A stretch of DNA of 64,000 nt from Caulobacter sp048541825 (GCF_048541825.1 NZ_CP183332.1:2852001-2916000), one strand, 5' to 3'; counted from the first letter of the stretch, positions 8,201 through 16,461 are shown. Notes: a model not told the origin generated them from the letters alone. Numbers and translations: made by a program.

Positions 8201-8539
8201 ATGAGCACCACCGTTCTTCGCACGCTCCTGATCGCCAGCGTGGCCGCATCGGCCCTCTCGCTCGCCGCTTGCGGCAAGAAGGAAGAGGGCGGCGAGGCCT
8301 CGACCGCCGCCGCCGAAGCGGCCGCTGCCGGCGCCGGCACGGTGACCGACGCCGCCACCGCCAAGGACCAGGCCGCCGCCGACGCCAACAAGGCCGCCGC
8401 CGATGCCGCCGCCGCGCCGATGACCGAGGATGACACGGTCGCCGCCACGGGCGCGACCGCCGCCGAGGCCCCGGCCTCCGCCGCCAAGGCGCCGGCCCAG
8501 CCGGCCCATGCTCCGGAAGAGAAAAAGGCCGCCCACTAA
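8201..8539 (+). CDS. Small Ala-rich lipoprotein, unknown function
   Basis: A 112-residue protein. A signal peptide ends in a lipobox, SLAAC, followed by a charged stretch (GKKEEGGE) and then a long low-complexity region of Ala, Asp, Lys and Thr. It would be lipid-anchored. I chose the ATG at 8201 because the signal peptide starts there; an upstream in-frame ATG at 8138 would add 21 basic residues that do not fit. A strong terminator follows. It is flanked by motA and mnmC and I see no functional link. Confidence 0.7.
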   Translation: MSTTVLRTLLIASVAASALSLAACGKKEEGGEASTAAAEAAAAGAGTVTDAATAKDQAAADANKAAADAAAAPMTEDDTVAATGATAAEAPASAAKAPAQPAHAPEEKKAAH

Positions 8540-8564
8540 GCGCGTTTTTTAGCTTGCCGATCGA

Positions 8565-8594
8565 AGGGGCCGCCTGACCGGGCGGCCCCTTTTT
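8565..8594 (+). terminator. Rho-independent terminator after the lipoprotein gene
   Basis: A 10-bp perfect stem AGGGGCCGCC / GGCGGCCCCT with a 6-base loop, followed by TTTTT. Confidence 0.85.
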
Positions 8595-8640
8595 CGTGGG
8601 CGTCTTGACAGGCTCACGGCCGGGGCGGCTCTAACGCGCC

Positions 8641-10428
8641 ATGATCGACCCCGCCCCGCAAGACGCCTCGCCCCTCGTCTGGAACGACGATGGCCTGCCG
8701 CGATCGCGGCTCTATGGCGATGTCTACTTCTCCAGCGCCGATGGCCTGGCCGAGACCCGGGCCGTGTTCCTGACCGGCTGCGGCATGCCGGAAAGCTTCG
8801 CAGGGCGTGACCGGCTGGTGGTCGGCGAGCTGGGCTTTGGCACGGGCCTCAACATCGCCGCCCTGCTGGATCTGTGGCGGCGGGAAGCCCCTGCGCAGGC
8901 GAGACTGCACATCTTCTCGATCGAGGCCCATCCGATCTCCCGCGAGGACGCCGCCCGCGCCCTGGCCGTCTGGCCCGAGCTGGGCGAGGCCGCCCAGGTC
9001 CTGCTCGACCACTGGCCGGGCCAGGCCCGGGGCTTCCATCGCGTCGACCTGCCGGGCTTCCGCGCCACCCTGGATCTGGCGGTCATGGACGTGCGTCAGG
9101 CTCTGGACAGTTGGGACGGCGCAGCCGACGCCTGGTTCCTGGACGGCTTTTCGCCAGCCCTCAATCCGGCGATGTGGAGCGAGGACATCCTGGCCGCCGT
9201 CGCCGCCCGCTCGGCCCCGGGCGCGCGAGCCGCCACCTTCACAGTGGCCGGCGCGGTGCGGCGCGGCCTGCAGGCGGCCGGCTTCGAGATCGCCAAGCGC
9301 CCTGGCTTTGGCCGCAAGAAGGATCGACTGGAGGCCTGGCTACCGGGCGAACCATCCGCCCCGCCCCGCCCCGCCAGCCTGGCGATCATCGGCGGCGGGA
9401 TCGCCGCCGCCGCCCTGGCCCGCGCCGCCGTATCGCAAGGCCTGGCCCCCACGATCGTCGACGCCGGCGAAGCGCCAGCCTCGGGCAATCCGGCCGCCCT
9501 GGTCACCCCGGCCCTCGACGCCGGCGGCGGTCCGCGCGCCGCCCTGCCCGCCCAGGCCTTCGCACGCGCGGTCCAGCTGTATGAAGACCTGCCCGGCGCG
9601 GTGATCGCGCGCGGCGTGCTGCAACTGGCCCAGACCCCGCAGGTCGCGGACCGCTTCGCCATCATCGCTGGGCAGGAGATCTTCGAGCCGGGATCGATGA
9701 CCCTGCTGGTCTCGGCGTCCGAGCCTCTGGGCGAACCCGCCGGCCCCGCCCTGGCCATGGCAAAGGCCCTTGTGGTCGAACCGCACGTGATCCTGGACGC
9801 CTGGCGAGGCCAGACCCTCGCCGCGCGGGTGCATGCCGTGGAGCGCGACGCCGACGGCTGGCGCCTGCTGGATGCCGAAGGGGCCGAGATCCTGCGCGCC
9901 GACCTGGTGGTGGTCGCGGCGGGCGCCGGGCTGGGCGGCCTTTTGCCCAACCTGCGCCACCGCCCCGTGCGCGGCCAGGCCAGCTGGACGCTCCTGGCCG
10001 AGGGCGGCAGCCAGGCTCCGGCCGCGTTCGGCGGCTATGCGATACCCACCCGGGAGGGCGTGCTGTTCGGGGCCACCCATGACCGAGACGTGCTGGATAC
10101 GGATGAGCGGCCCGAGGATCACCTGCGCAATCTCGAGACCCTGGCCAAGGGCCTGCCGGCGCTGGCGGCCCGGCTGGATGGTGCGCCGCTGTCCGGGCGG
10201 GCCGCAACGCGCGTGACCACAGCCGACCACCTGCCGCTGGCGGGTCGCTTGCCCGACGGACTGTTCGTGCTGGGCGGCCTGGGCGGGCGAGGGTTCTGTC
10301 TGGCCCCCTTGCTGGCCGAGCATATTGTGGCTGCGGCAATCGGCGCGCCGTCGCCCCTCCCGCGCGAATTGTCGCGGTTGGTCGCACCGGCGCGTTTTGA
10401 CTCGCCCGTGGCGAGAGCCGGCCTATAG
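8641..10428 (+). CDS. mnmC: MnmC, bifunctional tRNA 5-methylaminomethyl-2-thiouridine synthesis protein
   Basis: A 595-residue fusion. The N-terminal part (about 1-235) is the SAM-dependent methyltransferase MnmD domain, with GELGFGTGLN (SAM loop) and WFLDGFSPALNPAMWS. The C-terminal part (about 245-580) is an FAD-dependent oxidase with the dinucleotide-binding start LAIIGGGIAAAALARA and the final VLGGLGGRGF motif. It converts cmnm5s2U34 to nm5s2U and then methylates it to mnm5s2U in tRNA. The length is close to other MnmC fusions. The ATG at 8641 follows a terminator, so it has its own promoter. Confidence 0.92.
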   Translation: MIDPAPQDASPLVWNDDGLPRSRLYGDVYFSSADGLAETRAVFLTGCGMPESFAGRDRLVVGELGFGTGLNIAALLDLWRREAPAQARLHIFSIEAHPISREDAARALAVWPELGEAAQVLLDHWPGQARGFHRVDLPGFRATLDLAVMDVRQALDSWDGAADAWFLDGFSPALNPAMWSEDILAAVAARSAPGARAATFTVAGAVRRGLQAAGFEIAKRPGFGRKKDRLEAWLPGEPSAPPRPASLAIIGGGIAAAALARAAVSQGLAPTIVDAGEAPASGNPAALVTPALDAGGGPRAALPAQAFARAVQLYEDLPGAVIARGVLQLAQTPQVADRFAIIAGQEIFEPGSMTLLVSASEPLGEPAGPALAMAKALVVEPHVILDAWRGQTLAARVHAVERDADGWRLLDAEGAEILRADLVVVAAGAGLGGLLPNLRHRPVRGQASWTLLAEGGSQAPAAFGGYAIPTREGVLFGATHDRDVLDTDERPEDHLRNLETLAKGLPALAARLDGAPLSGRAATRVTTADHLPLAGRLPDGLFVLGGLGGRGFCLAPLLAEHIVAAAIGAPSPLPRELSRLVAPARFDSPVARAGL

Positions 10429-10429
10429 T

Positions 10430-10631
10430 GGAGCTCGGAATTGGACCCTTGGGTCTGCGTGATCGAGCTTTTGTCAGCCCAGTTCGTGCTGACGAAGGGC
10501 GTCCGCCTCTTGAGACGGCGCCCCAGGACATGAGGCCGACTCCCCCCAGTTGGCCCATGCCGGCGGCCTGTTAGCCCTCAAGGCCGCCGACGGTGACGCT
10601 CCCGACGCCCCATCGGGAGCGTCTTTCGTTT
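10430..10631 (+). ncRNA. Structured transcript region, candidate small RNA or long 3' UTR of mnmC
   Basis: There is no open frame here but a series of hairpins: AGCTCG/CGAGCT with inner GGACCC/GGGTC (10432-10469) followed by TTTT, GTCAGC/GCTGAC (10473-10493), CGGCGGCCT/AGGCCGCCG (10561-10589), and a strong terminator. A TATAGT at 10424-10429 could be a -10 element, but the nearest -35 (TTGACT, 10397) is 21 bases away, too far for a good promoter. It does not fit 6S, SRP or tmRNA as I know them. It may simply be the end of the mnmC mRNA. Confidence 0.35.
10595..10631 (+). terminator. Rho-independent terminator, rightward
   Basis: An 11-bp perfect stem GACGCTCCCGA / TCGGGAGCGTC, 7-base loop, then TTTCGTTT. 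Confidence 0.85.
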
Positions 10632-10644
10632 GGGCCATCTCCAA

Positions 10645-10675
10645 AGAAAAAGGGCCCGACCTTTCGGTCGAGCCC
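10645..10675 (-). terminator. Rho-independent terminator of the OmpA-family gene
   Basis: On the minus strand: stem GGGCTCGACC with GGTCGGGCCC (one mismatch), GAAA tetraloop, then CTTTTTCTTT. It lies 25 bases after the gene's stop. Confidence 0.85.
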
Positions 10676-10699
10676 CAGTCCTGTTGTTTGACGTCGAAC

Positions 10700-11911
10700 C
10701 TAGAAGTTGATCGAGATCGTCGAACGACGGTTCAGAGGTTCCTTCACGCCATCACCGGTGGCGACGGCTGGAGCGCTTTCGCCCTTCCAGTCGACGGCCA
10801 GGGTCGTGGCGACGACACCCATGCCCACCAGGCCGTCGGCAACAGCCTTGGCGCGGCGTTCCGACAGACGGGCGTTGTAGCGATCCGAACCCGACGTATC
10901 GGTGTGACCGGTGATCGTCAGCTTGGTCGCCGAACCGTTCCGGGCATAGTCAGCGGCCTGTTGAACCACCGCCTGGGCTTCCGGCGTCAGCACGTACTGA
11001 TCGAACGGGAAGTAGACCATGAACTCGCGGGCTTCATAGACCGGAGCCGGCGGCGGGGGCGGCGGAGCCGGGGGCTCGGGCGGCGGGGCCGGAGGCGCCA
11101 TCGGCGGCGCGGGCGGCAGCGGCGGCGGGGGCGGGGGCGCGCCGAAGGTATAGCGCACGCCCAAGGTCACCGAGGCGTCCTCGTACTTGCCTTGATGCAC
11201 GCCGGTGTTGGTGATCGAGCCAACGCCCGGACCGATATTCTGGGTCACCTGACCCCACTTGAGGTCCTTGGTGGCCAGGTAGCGGCCGGTCAGGTCCAGG
11301 CTCCAGTTGGGCGAGAAGTCCCAGGCCAGGCCCAGCAGGCCCTGATAGGCGAAGGCCTGATCAACGTCGTCGAAGCTGGCGTTCTGGAACGGCGCGCCGC
11401 CGGCCGGAACGCCGCTCAGCTGACCATAGACCTTGTTGTGCACCCAGGCCGCGCCGGCGCCGGCGCCGATGAACGGATGGAGGCTAGAGTCGGGCATGAA
11501 GTCATAGATGACATTGGCCATCAGGGTGGTGGCCTTCATCTCGCCGTTCGGCTCGCCGCAGGCGGGCGACGAGGCCGTGCGGATCGGGCCGGCGGTGCAG
11601 AGACCGATCGGCTGGGCGCCGGAAAGGCCCGAACCGCGGACGCCGTCGATATCGGCGCCGCGATAGCCGTACTCGGCTTCAACGCGCCAGTTGGGCGAGA
11701 ACTTGTAGCCCAGACGACCGAAGGCCGCCCAGTCTTCCTTCTGGGAGAAGTCCCAGTCGTACCCCGTTGACGACGTCGCCTTGACGTCCTTGGGCATGTG
11801 GTAGCCGACGTCGCCGGCAACATACCAACCGCTCGTCGCGCTTTGAGCGGACGCGCTCGTGGCGGCGCAAAGCGCGACCACCGCGACGCCGGCCAACAAT
11901 TGGAATCTCAT
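10700..11911 (-). CDS. OmpA-family outer membrane protein
   Basis: A 403-residue protein. A signal peptide MRFQLLAGVAVVALCAATSA leads to an eight-stranded beta-barrel-like N-terminal domain (GWYVAGDVGYHM to GVRYTFG). Next comes a Pro/Ala-rich linker of about 40 residues, then a C-terminal OmpA peptidoglycan-binding domain with TITGHTDTSGSDRYNARLSE. It should tie the outer membrane to the cell wall. The start at 11911 is chosen because the signal peptide begins there. It is single-gene with its own terminator. In C. crescentus an OmpA-family gene lies near the same spot beside motA and mnmC, if I recall correctly. Confidence 0.9.
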   Translation of the reverse strand: MRFQLLAGVAVVALCAATSASAQSATSGWYVAGDVGYHMPKDVKATSSTGYDWDFSQKEDWAAFGRLGYKFSPNWRVEAEYGYRGADIDGVRGSGLSGAQPIGLCTAGPIRTASSPACGEPNGEMKATTLMANVIYDFMPDSSLHPFIGAGAGAAWVHNKVYGQLSGVPAGGAPFQNASFDDVDQAFAYQGLLGLAWDFSPNWSLDLTGRYLATKDLKWGQVTQNIGPGVGSITNTGVHQGKYEDASVTLGVRYTFGAPPPPPPLPPAPPMAPPAPPPEPPAPPPPPPAPVYEAREFMVYFPFDQYVLTPEAQAVVQQAADYARNGSATKLTITGHTDTSGSDRYNARLSERRAKAVADGLVGMGVVATTLAVDWKGESAPAVATGDGVKEPLNRRSTISINF

Positions 11912-11992
11912 GGTTTGCACCCTCGCTGGAATTGTCATGGGGCCGACCCGGAGGCGGACCCGACAGGACAAACGCAGCGGCGAGGATTTCGT

Positions 11993-12012
11993 ATGTGGCA
12001 AAATGACCACAT
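11993..12012. promoter_or_regulatory. Dyad ATGTGG-N8-CCACAT upstream of the OmpA-family gene
   Basis: A perfect 6-bp inverted repeat with an 8-base AT-rich spacer, 82 bases upstream of the start codon. It could be an operator or part of the promoter. No known factor is assigned. Confidence 0.3.
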
Positions 12013-12083
12013 TTCGAAAAACCGAAGCATCCGGCCCCGGAACATCGACGGGGATCGGGGCGAGGAAAGGTCGCCGACCACGC

Positions 12084-12254
12084 TCAAACGCGCCGATAGC
12101 CGCGCTTCAGGCTAAGCGGCCACACAAGAAAAAGGAAGGGAATGGTGGACGCGACAGGGCCGATAAGGTGGGTTTTTTCACGGTCGCCCAACGGTCCCGT
12201 CTGATCGTCCTCCACCGGCTCTGCGGCAATGTTGATGATGGCGTCGTCGCCCAT
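12084..12254 (-). CDS. Small protein running across the left attachment site
   Basis: A 56-residue frame starting MGDDAIINIAAEPVEDDQTG, with a good ribosome site (AGGAG, 7-base spacing) 132 bases after the serine recombinase. The last 20 residues are encoded by backbone DNA beyond the attachment core, so its C-terminus depends on where the element sits. In the circular form the same frame would continue through the core (codons for VASTI) into the integrase. Function unknown; it may be an upstream part of the integrase gene rather than a protein in its own right. Confidence 0.5.
   Translation of the reverse strand: MGDDAIINIAAEPVEDDQTGPLGDREKTHLIGPVASTIPFLFLVWPLSLKRGYRRV
12142..12159. other. 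Attachment site repeat, left border of island
   Basis: ATGGTGGACGCGACAGGG, identical to the 3' 17 bases of tRNA-Val plus one base at the right border. Bases to the left are backbone; a T-rich tract on the minus strand just beyond would have been the original tRNA-Val terminator. Confidence 0.85.
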
Positions 12255-12386
12255 GTTTGGACTCCTAGACTGAGGTTCGGGATTAGCCGTCAGGCTGCCG
12301 ATCCGAGCGGTGCGACGTCAAGATCGGGCTGATAGCGGGAGGGGCCACTGGTGTGCTGGACGCCTGTCCGGTGCCATTAAGCCCGG

Positions 12387-12998
12387 TCATATTGCGACGA
12401 CGGTCTCACCACCGTCGGCCTGGACCGTCTGAATGGACCGTTTCACGCTCATCACGGTCATCGGCGAGGCGGCGTGCAGCCGGGCGGTGGCGCGGATACC
12501 GAGACCGTCCTGCAACGACTTCCTGATCGCGGCCAGACGGTCTTCGGGCATGGGCTTGCGACCGCTCTTCTTGGTGGTGCGACGCAGGCCCGACAGGATG
12601 CGTTCTCGGGCCATGCTGCGCTCGAACTCGGCAAAAACCGACAGCATTCCGAACATCATCCGGCCCGAAGGCGTGCTGGTGTCGAGCCCTTGCTGATGCA
12701 GGTAGAGGTCCACGCCCTTGGCTTGGATGTCGCCCAGGAAGGCGACCAGATCGTTCAGGGATCGTCCGAGGCGGTCAACGGACCAGGCTGCGATCAGATC
12801 GATTTCCCGGCGGCTGACGGCCTTCAGCAAGGCATCGTAGGCGGGGCGTTGATCGCGGCCCTTGGCACCACTGATCCCCTCGTCGGTGTGGACGCCGACC
12901 ACGATCCAGCCCGATCGTTGGGCGACAGCGTGAAGCTCTCGCAGTTGGTTCTCGACCGTCTGATTACGGTCGGTGCTGACCCTCGCGTAGATCGCCAC
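12387..12998 (-). CDS. Serine recombinase (resolvase/invertase family), left copy
   Basis: A 203-residue protein of the Tn3-resolvase/Hin class. The catalytic Ser is in YARVSTD. Further landmarks are the GISGAKGRD loop, the SVDRLGRSLNDLVAFL helix and FAEFERSMARERILSGL at the dimer helix; a short C-terminal helix-turn-helix (LGIRATARLHAASPMTVMSVKRS) follows. It would cut and rejoin paired sites to resolve or invert DNA. The GTG at 12998 is the start given here. A CTG nine bases upstream follows a GGAG by 7 bases and would give the common start LKRVAIYARVST, so it may be the true start. Identical to the gene at 36469-37080. Confidence 0.9.
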   Translation of the reverse strand: MAIYARVSTDRNQTVENQLRELHAVAQRSGWIVVGVHTDEGISGAKGRDQRPAYDALLKAVSRREIDLIAAWSVDRLGRSLNDLVAFLGDIQAKGVDLYLHQQGLDTSTPSGRMMFGMLSVFAEFERSMARERILSGLRRTTKKSGRKPMPEDRLAAIRKSLQDGLGIRATARLHAASPMTVMSVKRSIQTVQADGGETVVAI

Positions 12999-13266
12999 TC
13001 GTTTCAGGGATGGTCTCCAGGGCCGTTGATGACGGTGTCGAGATTCTCACGGATCGGCAGGGCGTCAAGGAAACGGGGACGACGCGCCGTGATCTGGTCG
13101 GGTCTGCTGTTCCTGCAAACGGATGATGTGGGGAACGCTTCGGGCTGATGATCGAACCCTTGTTCCGCCTCGACTTTCTGAGCGCCAACAGCGGGACATT
13201 CCAGGGAGGTTTGCAGGAACGGTTGCGCGCCGATCTGCGCGCCCGCCGTCAGGAAAAACCCCTCCG

Positions 13267-13308
13267 GATGTCTCTCTCCTTAGTGAGTCTATAAAGGAAC
13301 GAGACATC
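13267..13308. promoter_or_regulatory. 42-bp dyad upstream of the left recombinase, candidate recombination or operator site
   Basis: Arms GATGTCTCTCTCCTT and AAGGAACGAGACATC form 15-bp near-perfect inverted halves around a 12-base AT-rich centre. The size and imperfect symmetry suit a serine-recombinase crossover or binding site. It lies about 270 bases upstream of the recombinase and has an identical copy in the right arm in inverted orientation. Confidence 0.45.
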
Positions 13309-13380
13309 TGAAGGGAAAATCACCTCACCCCCGTTCGTTCTCACCCCCAGCAACGGGCGCGCAATCGTCAGGGCCGACGA

Positions 13381-14031
13381 TCAGGGCGAGACCTGGCTGT
13401 CCACCGGGTCAGTAGTCGCGGGTACCGCCTCATCTTCGGCTGGAGCCTCTGCTGCAGGCGCACTCGCCGGTCCGGTCGCGGGCACCGCCTCACCACCGGC
13501 TGGAGCCTCTAATGCGGGAACGCTCACCGTTCCGGTTGTGGTAAGAACTTCGACCGGTGGAAATCGCCGATCAAACTCGTGCCTAGCTGCGGTGTGGCAT
13601 GCCGTCCCAAGGTCAGCGAGCGTGAGCGATCCGTTCCCTCTCGGGGCTAATCGAACCGCGTGATAAGCAAGCCACGAGCCACTTCGAATTCGCTCTGCTT
13701 CTGTACTTCGTTGCGTCGTCCCGACGTCGATAAAGTCGGATAATTCGCCGACGTAGCCACAACGCTCATTTACGTCCTTCGCGAACGCGCTCGCACGCCA
13801 TTTCGCCATAGAAAGCGCTTCAGCATCATTCGATTCCAGGCCGACAAAATGGAGCACGCACACTTGGATCATGACGTTGATCATGCCCGCGTCGCAACTG
13901 GACACCTTGGGGTGACCCTTATCCAGTTGCTTTGCTTGGTGTGCGTCTCGTTTGTCAGAAGTTTCCGCTGGGTCTGAGCATCCAATTAAAGAAACCGCCA
14001 CAATCATCAAAGCCAATGCACCCAACTTCAT
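13381..14031 (-). CDS. Lipoprotein of unknown function
   Basis: A 216-residue protein with a signal peptide and lipobox (VAVSLIGC). A globular part with five further cysteines follows (SSCDAG, IQVCVLHF, NERCGYV, GTACHT), then an Ala/Pro/Glu-rich tail built from two 20-residue repeats. The final residues TDPVDSQVSP lie inside the inverted repeat, and the rightward frame ending at 36086 carries the same ten-residue end. The C-terminus may therefore have been exchanged when the repeat formed. No family recognised. Confidence 0.65.
   Translation of the reverse strand: MKLGALALMIVAVSLIGCSDPAETSDKRDAHQAKQLDKGHPKVSSCDAGMINVMIQVCVLHFVGLESNDAEALSMAKWRASAFAKDVNERCGYVGELSDFIDVGTTQRSTEAERIRSGSWLAYHAVRLAPRGNGSLTLADLGTACHTAARHEFDRRFPPVEVLTTTGTVSVPALEAPAGGEAVPATGPASAPAAEAPAEDEAVPATTDPVDSQVSP
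13417..13536. repeat. Two tandem 60-bp repeats in the lipoprotein gene
   Basis: Units 13417-13476 and 13477-13536 both begin CGCGGG.ACCGCCTCA and end CCGGT, with about 75-80 percent identity by eye. They encode the Ala/Pro-rich tail repeat of the lipoprotein. Confidence 0.7.
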
Positions 14032-14107
14032 CTGTATACCTCACCCTGATTCAATAGACTCTCCACTGCGAGCTCAAAGTCAATTCTGTTGGGGTAATGT
14101 TGATGAT

Positions 14108-14419
14108 CTAAGTGCCGCACTGTTCTACTTCGCGAGGCCTCAGCCGCACTGATCCGAACAGCGCCGGCACGGAGCAATGCCCCCCGAGCTTGCTGTCTTC
14201 CAACGGGATGAAGTGGCGGAGGATTTCGAACTTTCTGGTCCGATAGCCCCGTTGGAACATCCCACGGAGAACCGCGTCCGTGTTGTCCGAGAGCCGGTCG
14301 CTTCGCCTGAAACGCGCATAGCTGAGCAGCACGGTGACTGCACTGGAGATGGCTGCGGCCAGGCCTGCGATCAACGCGGTTGGCCAATTGGCCGTATCGA
14401 GCAACTGTGAAACGACCAT
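14108..14419 (-). CDS. Small membrane protein, unknown function
   Basis: A 103-residue frame with one clear membrane segment (about residues 12-33, ALIAGLAAAISSAVTVLLSY) followed by a basic stretch (ARFRRSDR) and a soluble C-terminal part with RGYRTRKFEILRHFIPLED. The ribosome site (GGGGG) lies just before the ATG. It precedes the lipoprotein gene on the same strand by 76 bases, so the two may be co-transcribed. A longer frame in another register covers the same bases but has a Pro/Arg-rich shadow composition. No family recognised. Confidence 0.5.
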   Translation of the reverse strand: MVVSQLLDTANWPTALIAGLAAAISSAVTVLLSYARFRRSDRLSDNTDAVLRGMFQRGYRTRKFEILRHFIPLEDSKLGGHCSVPALFGSVRLRPREVEQCGT

Positions 14420-14517
14420 GGAGCCCCCAGTCAGAGCCTATCCCATGTGCCCGGGAAGGCAACCTCCGATAATTATAGTGCACCACTTCGCGCTATGCGG
14501 GTTTTTGCCGACCCAGC

Positions 14518-15555
14518 CTAGACCGTCCAATCATACAGACCGCCGCTGTCGGCCATCCGGAGAAGGCTGCGCCATTTCACGTCTTCGATGTTTTCGACGA
14601 TGTGGGGAATCCCGCGCCCAGAGCAGACCTCGCGGATTTCGCGACGAATCTCGACCGTCACAGGCTCATTCCGGGGTCCGTGAATCCCGACCAACAGCCA
14701 ACCCTGGTCCTCTGACATGCGTCGCAATTCGATGACCGCGACGCCGTCCTTGTATTCCGCAAAGGCGACCCGGCCTGTCAGCGGGCCCATGATGCGGTGT
14801 CTGAGGCAGTTTTCGTACTTCCGCGAGGCCCGGATGAGGTCGCTGGCGCTGACCAAGGGCTGGAAGACTTCATCGCGAACCAGCGGGTGATCCGGGAAGC
14901 TCTTTGCCCTCCGGATCAATCTGACGATCACCGCCGAGAGCTTGGATTTGGGTCCGAGCGCGAGAATGGCCCGCTCGATCGTTTCGTCAGTCGGGGGATT
15001 GGGCAGCGTTCGCAGGACGTCGATGGATTTCTGGAAATCCCGGACTTCCATGAGATTGTCAGCCCGTTTCAGAACGCCGGGGAGGAGCCACTTGGATTCG
15101 AGACTGGTCAGCGCATCCAGCGTCAGCTTGCTGATGTAGCCGCAGTGCCTGAGCGCACGGGCCTGCAACCGCTTATCGGGATCGCTGAAGATGTCGAACA
15201 GAAGGTCGTAGTAGGTCGCCCGTGGCAGGGGCTGGCCACCCATCCGGGCAAAGGCGCCGAGCAATCCCTCTGGGGGCTCACTGCGGCAGTACGATACGAT
15301 CTCCCTGGCCTTACCGGATCGCAGAACCAGCGCGAGATCGGAATCATCCGCAGCCGGATGGAGTCTCACAGAAAGCGCGGCGAAGATTGCGTGCCGGGAC
15401 ATCGGCGCCGCGCTGAGGACGCGTGCCAGAAGGCCGGGCGCGAGGGCGTCGAGCGCGATCAGGCGCTTGGTGGGCCAGCCAATGAGGTCTGGCGGATTGG
15501 GATCAGAGATCGGGCGGCGGGTGTTGCGGTCGGCTTCGTCAACGTCGCTCGCCAT
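14518..15555 (-). CDS. Hypothetical protein, faint PcfJ-like C-terminal region
   Basis: A 345-residue soluble protein with balanced composition and no signal or membrane segment. The middle is helical and may contain repeat-like units (LRSGKAREIVSYC, LLFDIFSDPDKRLQARAL). Around residues 235-320, the order SDLIRASRKYENCLRHRI, then VAVIELRR, then GIHGPRNEPVT recalls the C-terminal domain of PcfJ-like plasmid and phage proteins, where a helix with a Cys-Leu pair precedes short strands. That match is weak and not conclusive. It lies alone between the lipoprotein pair and the restriction genes. Confidence 0.6.
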   Translation of the reverse strand: MASDVDEADRNTRRPISDPNPPDLIGWPTKRLIALDALAPGLLARVLSAAPMSRHAIFAALSVRLHPAADDSDLALVLRSGKAREIVSYCRSEPPEGLLGAFARMGGQPLPRATYYDLLFDIFSDPDKRLQARALRHCGYISKLTLDALTSLESKWLLPGVLKRADNLMEVRDFQKSIDVLRTLPNPPTDETIERAILALGPKSKLSAVIVRLIRRAKSFPDHPLVRDEVFQPLVSASDLIRASRKYENCLRHRIMGPLTGRVAFAEYKDGVAVIELRRMSEDQGWLLVGIHGPRNEPVTVEIRREIREVCSGRGIPHIVENIEDVKWRSLLRMADSGGLYDWTV

Positions 15556-16077
15556 GTAGAACTCTGCTCCCGTGTTTCAGTACGGGCATGGTCTCACAAG
15601 TCGCGAATCTGTCGAGGAAAACGAACGATGCTGCCGCAGGATGTCGTCAGACGATCCCGTTCCGGTGAGGTTGACGGCCAGCGCCGGGCGGCCAGCGGGG
15701 CGCTCCACGCCGCTCGACACCCGAAAGCAGGCCTCGCGATCGGCTGAAAGGGTGGGAGGCGGACTTCACGCCGAGCGGCCTGTAAGGCGTCGTCGCGCCA
15801 GATGCGGACATTTGTGCCCCTCCAGAAGTACGACCTTCAAATCAGCTCCGGTCCGGCAAAACCGGAACTCGGGGTCACTGCAGGAACCGGACTTTCGGCG
15901 GTCCACATGCGAAGGCCCCGCTGCCGCTCTCGCAGCAGGCGGCCGGGTATGCCTCACAGGCAAGAGCGCGCGGCTATTCCTCTACCCTCTCACATTCAGA
16001 CAAATCGTCCGGTTGAGCCAACTCGACCAGCTAGTCGAGAGATCGCTCTGCAAGCGCGGCTCCTTACGCGGGGAAAC
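15556..16077. other. 522-bp gap without a convincing gene
   Basis: Frames on both strands are open but rich in Arg, Pro and Ser, with no ribosome site or conserved-looking pattern. A stretch around 15930-16080 shows several short hairpins but no tRNA-like fold. I see nothing definite here. Confidence 0.5.
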
Positions 16078-16350
16078 CTATGCGTTTCCGACGCGCGAAC
16101 CTTTCGGAGCCAGGACATTCAGGCGCTCATTGCCGCTTGGCCAGAACACAACAAACGTCGCGTCCGGAAACTGCGGTGATGTGCAGCGGAGTTCCACCGT
16201 CTGGTCACGCAGGATCTCGATGCCGTTCCTGCCAGCAGCATCGCGCAGCAGGGCTTCAAGCTCGGCAGGCGCCTCCGTCATGGCCATCTGGCTCATTGGC
16301 AGACGGATATTGCCAAAGGGATAGTCTACCTCTGTCAGCTCATCGGCCAC
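16078..16350 (-). CDS. Small hypothetical protein at the end of the restriction cluster
   Basis: A 90-residue acidic-to-neutral protein with the pattern ELTEVDYPFGNIRLPM, AELEALLRDAAGRNGIEIL and FVVFWPSGNERLNVLAPKG. The composition looks coding and the frame starts with a normal ATG. It follows the EcoRII-type gene by 111 bases on the same strand and may be the last gene of that operon. No domain recognised; it is too short and too neutral to assign as a controller protein. Confidence 0.55.
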   Translation of the reverse strand: MADELTEVDYPFGNIRLPMSQMAMTEAPAELEALLRDAAGRNGIEILRDQTVELRCTSPQFPDATFVVFWPSGNERLNVLAPKGSRVGNA

Positions 16351-16461
16351 GGTTCACCTCGTTTCCAGCGTTTATGCCGCCCTCAGCAGAAGGCTGGCCC
16401 ACCGCCGCAAAGTCCAAGCGCTTCTGGCCAGTCCGGTCTGGATATCTCACTCCCCCGGCCT

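Larger units (their letters stand above)
12142..13413. repeat. 1,272-bp inverted repeat, left arm
   Basis: The reverse complement of 36054-37325, with no mismatch in the parts I compared and exactly equal length. It contains the attachment core, the small frame at 12254, the serine recombinase and its upstream dyad. The inner boundary lies in the last codons of the lipoprotein gene at 13381-14031. Confidence 0.93.

Noticed and set aside
10430..10631. 6S RNA, SRP RNA or tmRNA
   Set aside because: The ends do not pair as in 6S, the SRP loop motif is absent, and no tRNA-like end is present.
10550..11770. 406-codon rightward frame opposite the OmpA-family gene
   Set aside because: Arg/Gly-rich shadow; the leftward gene has signal peptide, linker and OmpA domain.
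13065..13307. Small Arg/Ser-rich frame upstream of the recombinase (also 36160-36402)
   Set aside because: It starts inside the dyad, has shadow-like composition, and competes with equally good frames on the other strand.
12142..13413. Inverted repeat arms as an insertion sequence or composite transposon
   Set aside because: No DDE transposase, no short terminal repeats or target duplication. The outer edge is the tRNA attachment core, so the arm is the island's end.
13417..13536. Tandem 60-bp repeats considered as a CRISPR-like array
   Set aside because: Only two units, no spacers, and they encode repeated residues in a lipoprotein tail. I found no CRISPR array in the window.
15572..16324. 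250-codon rightward frame in the island
   Set aside because: Ser/Arg-rich, overlaps the more convincing 90-residue leftward gene, and shows no conserved-looking pattern.
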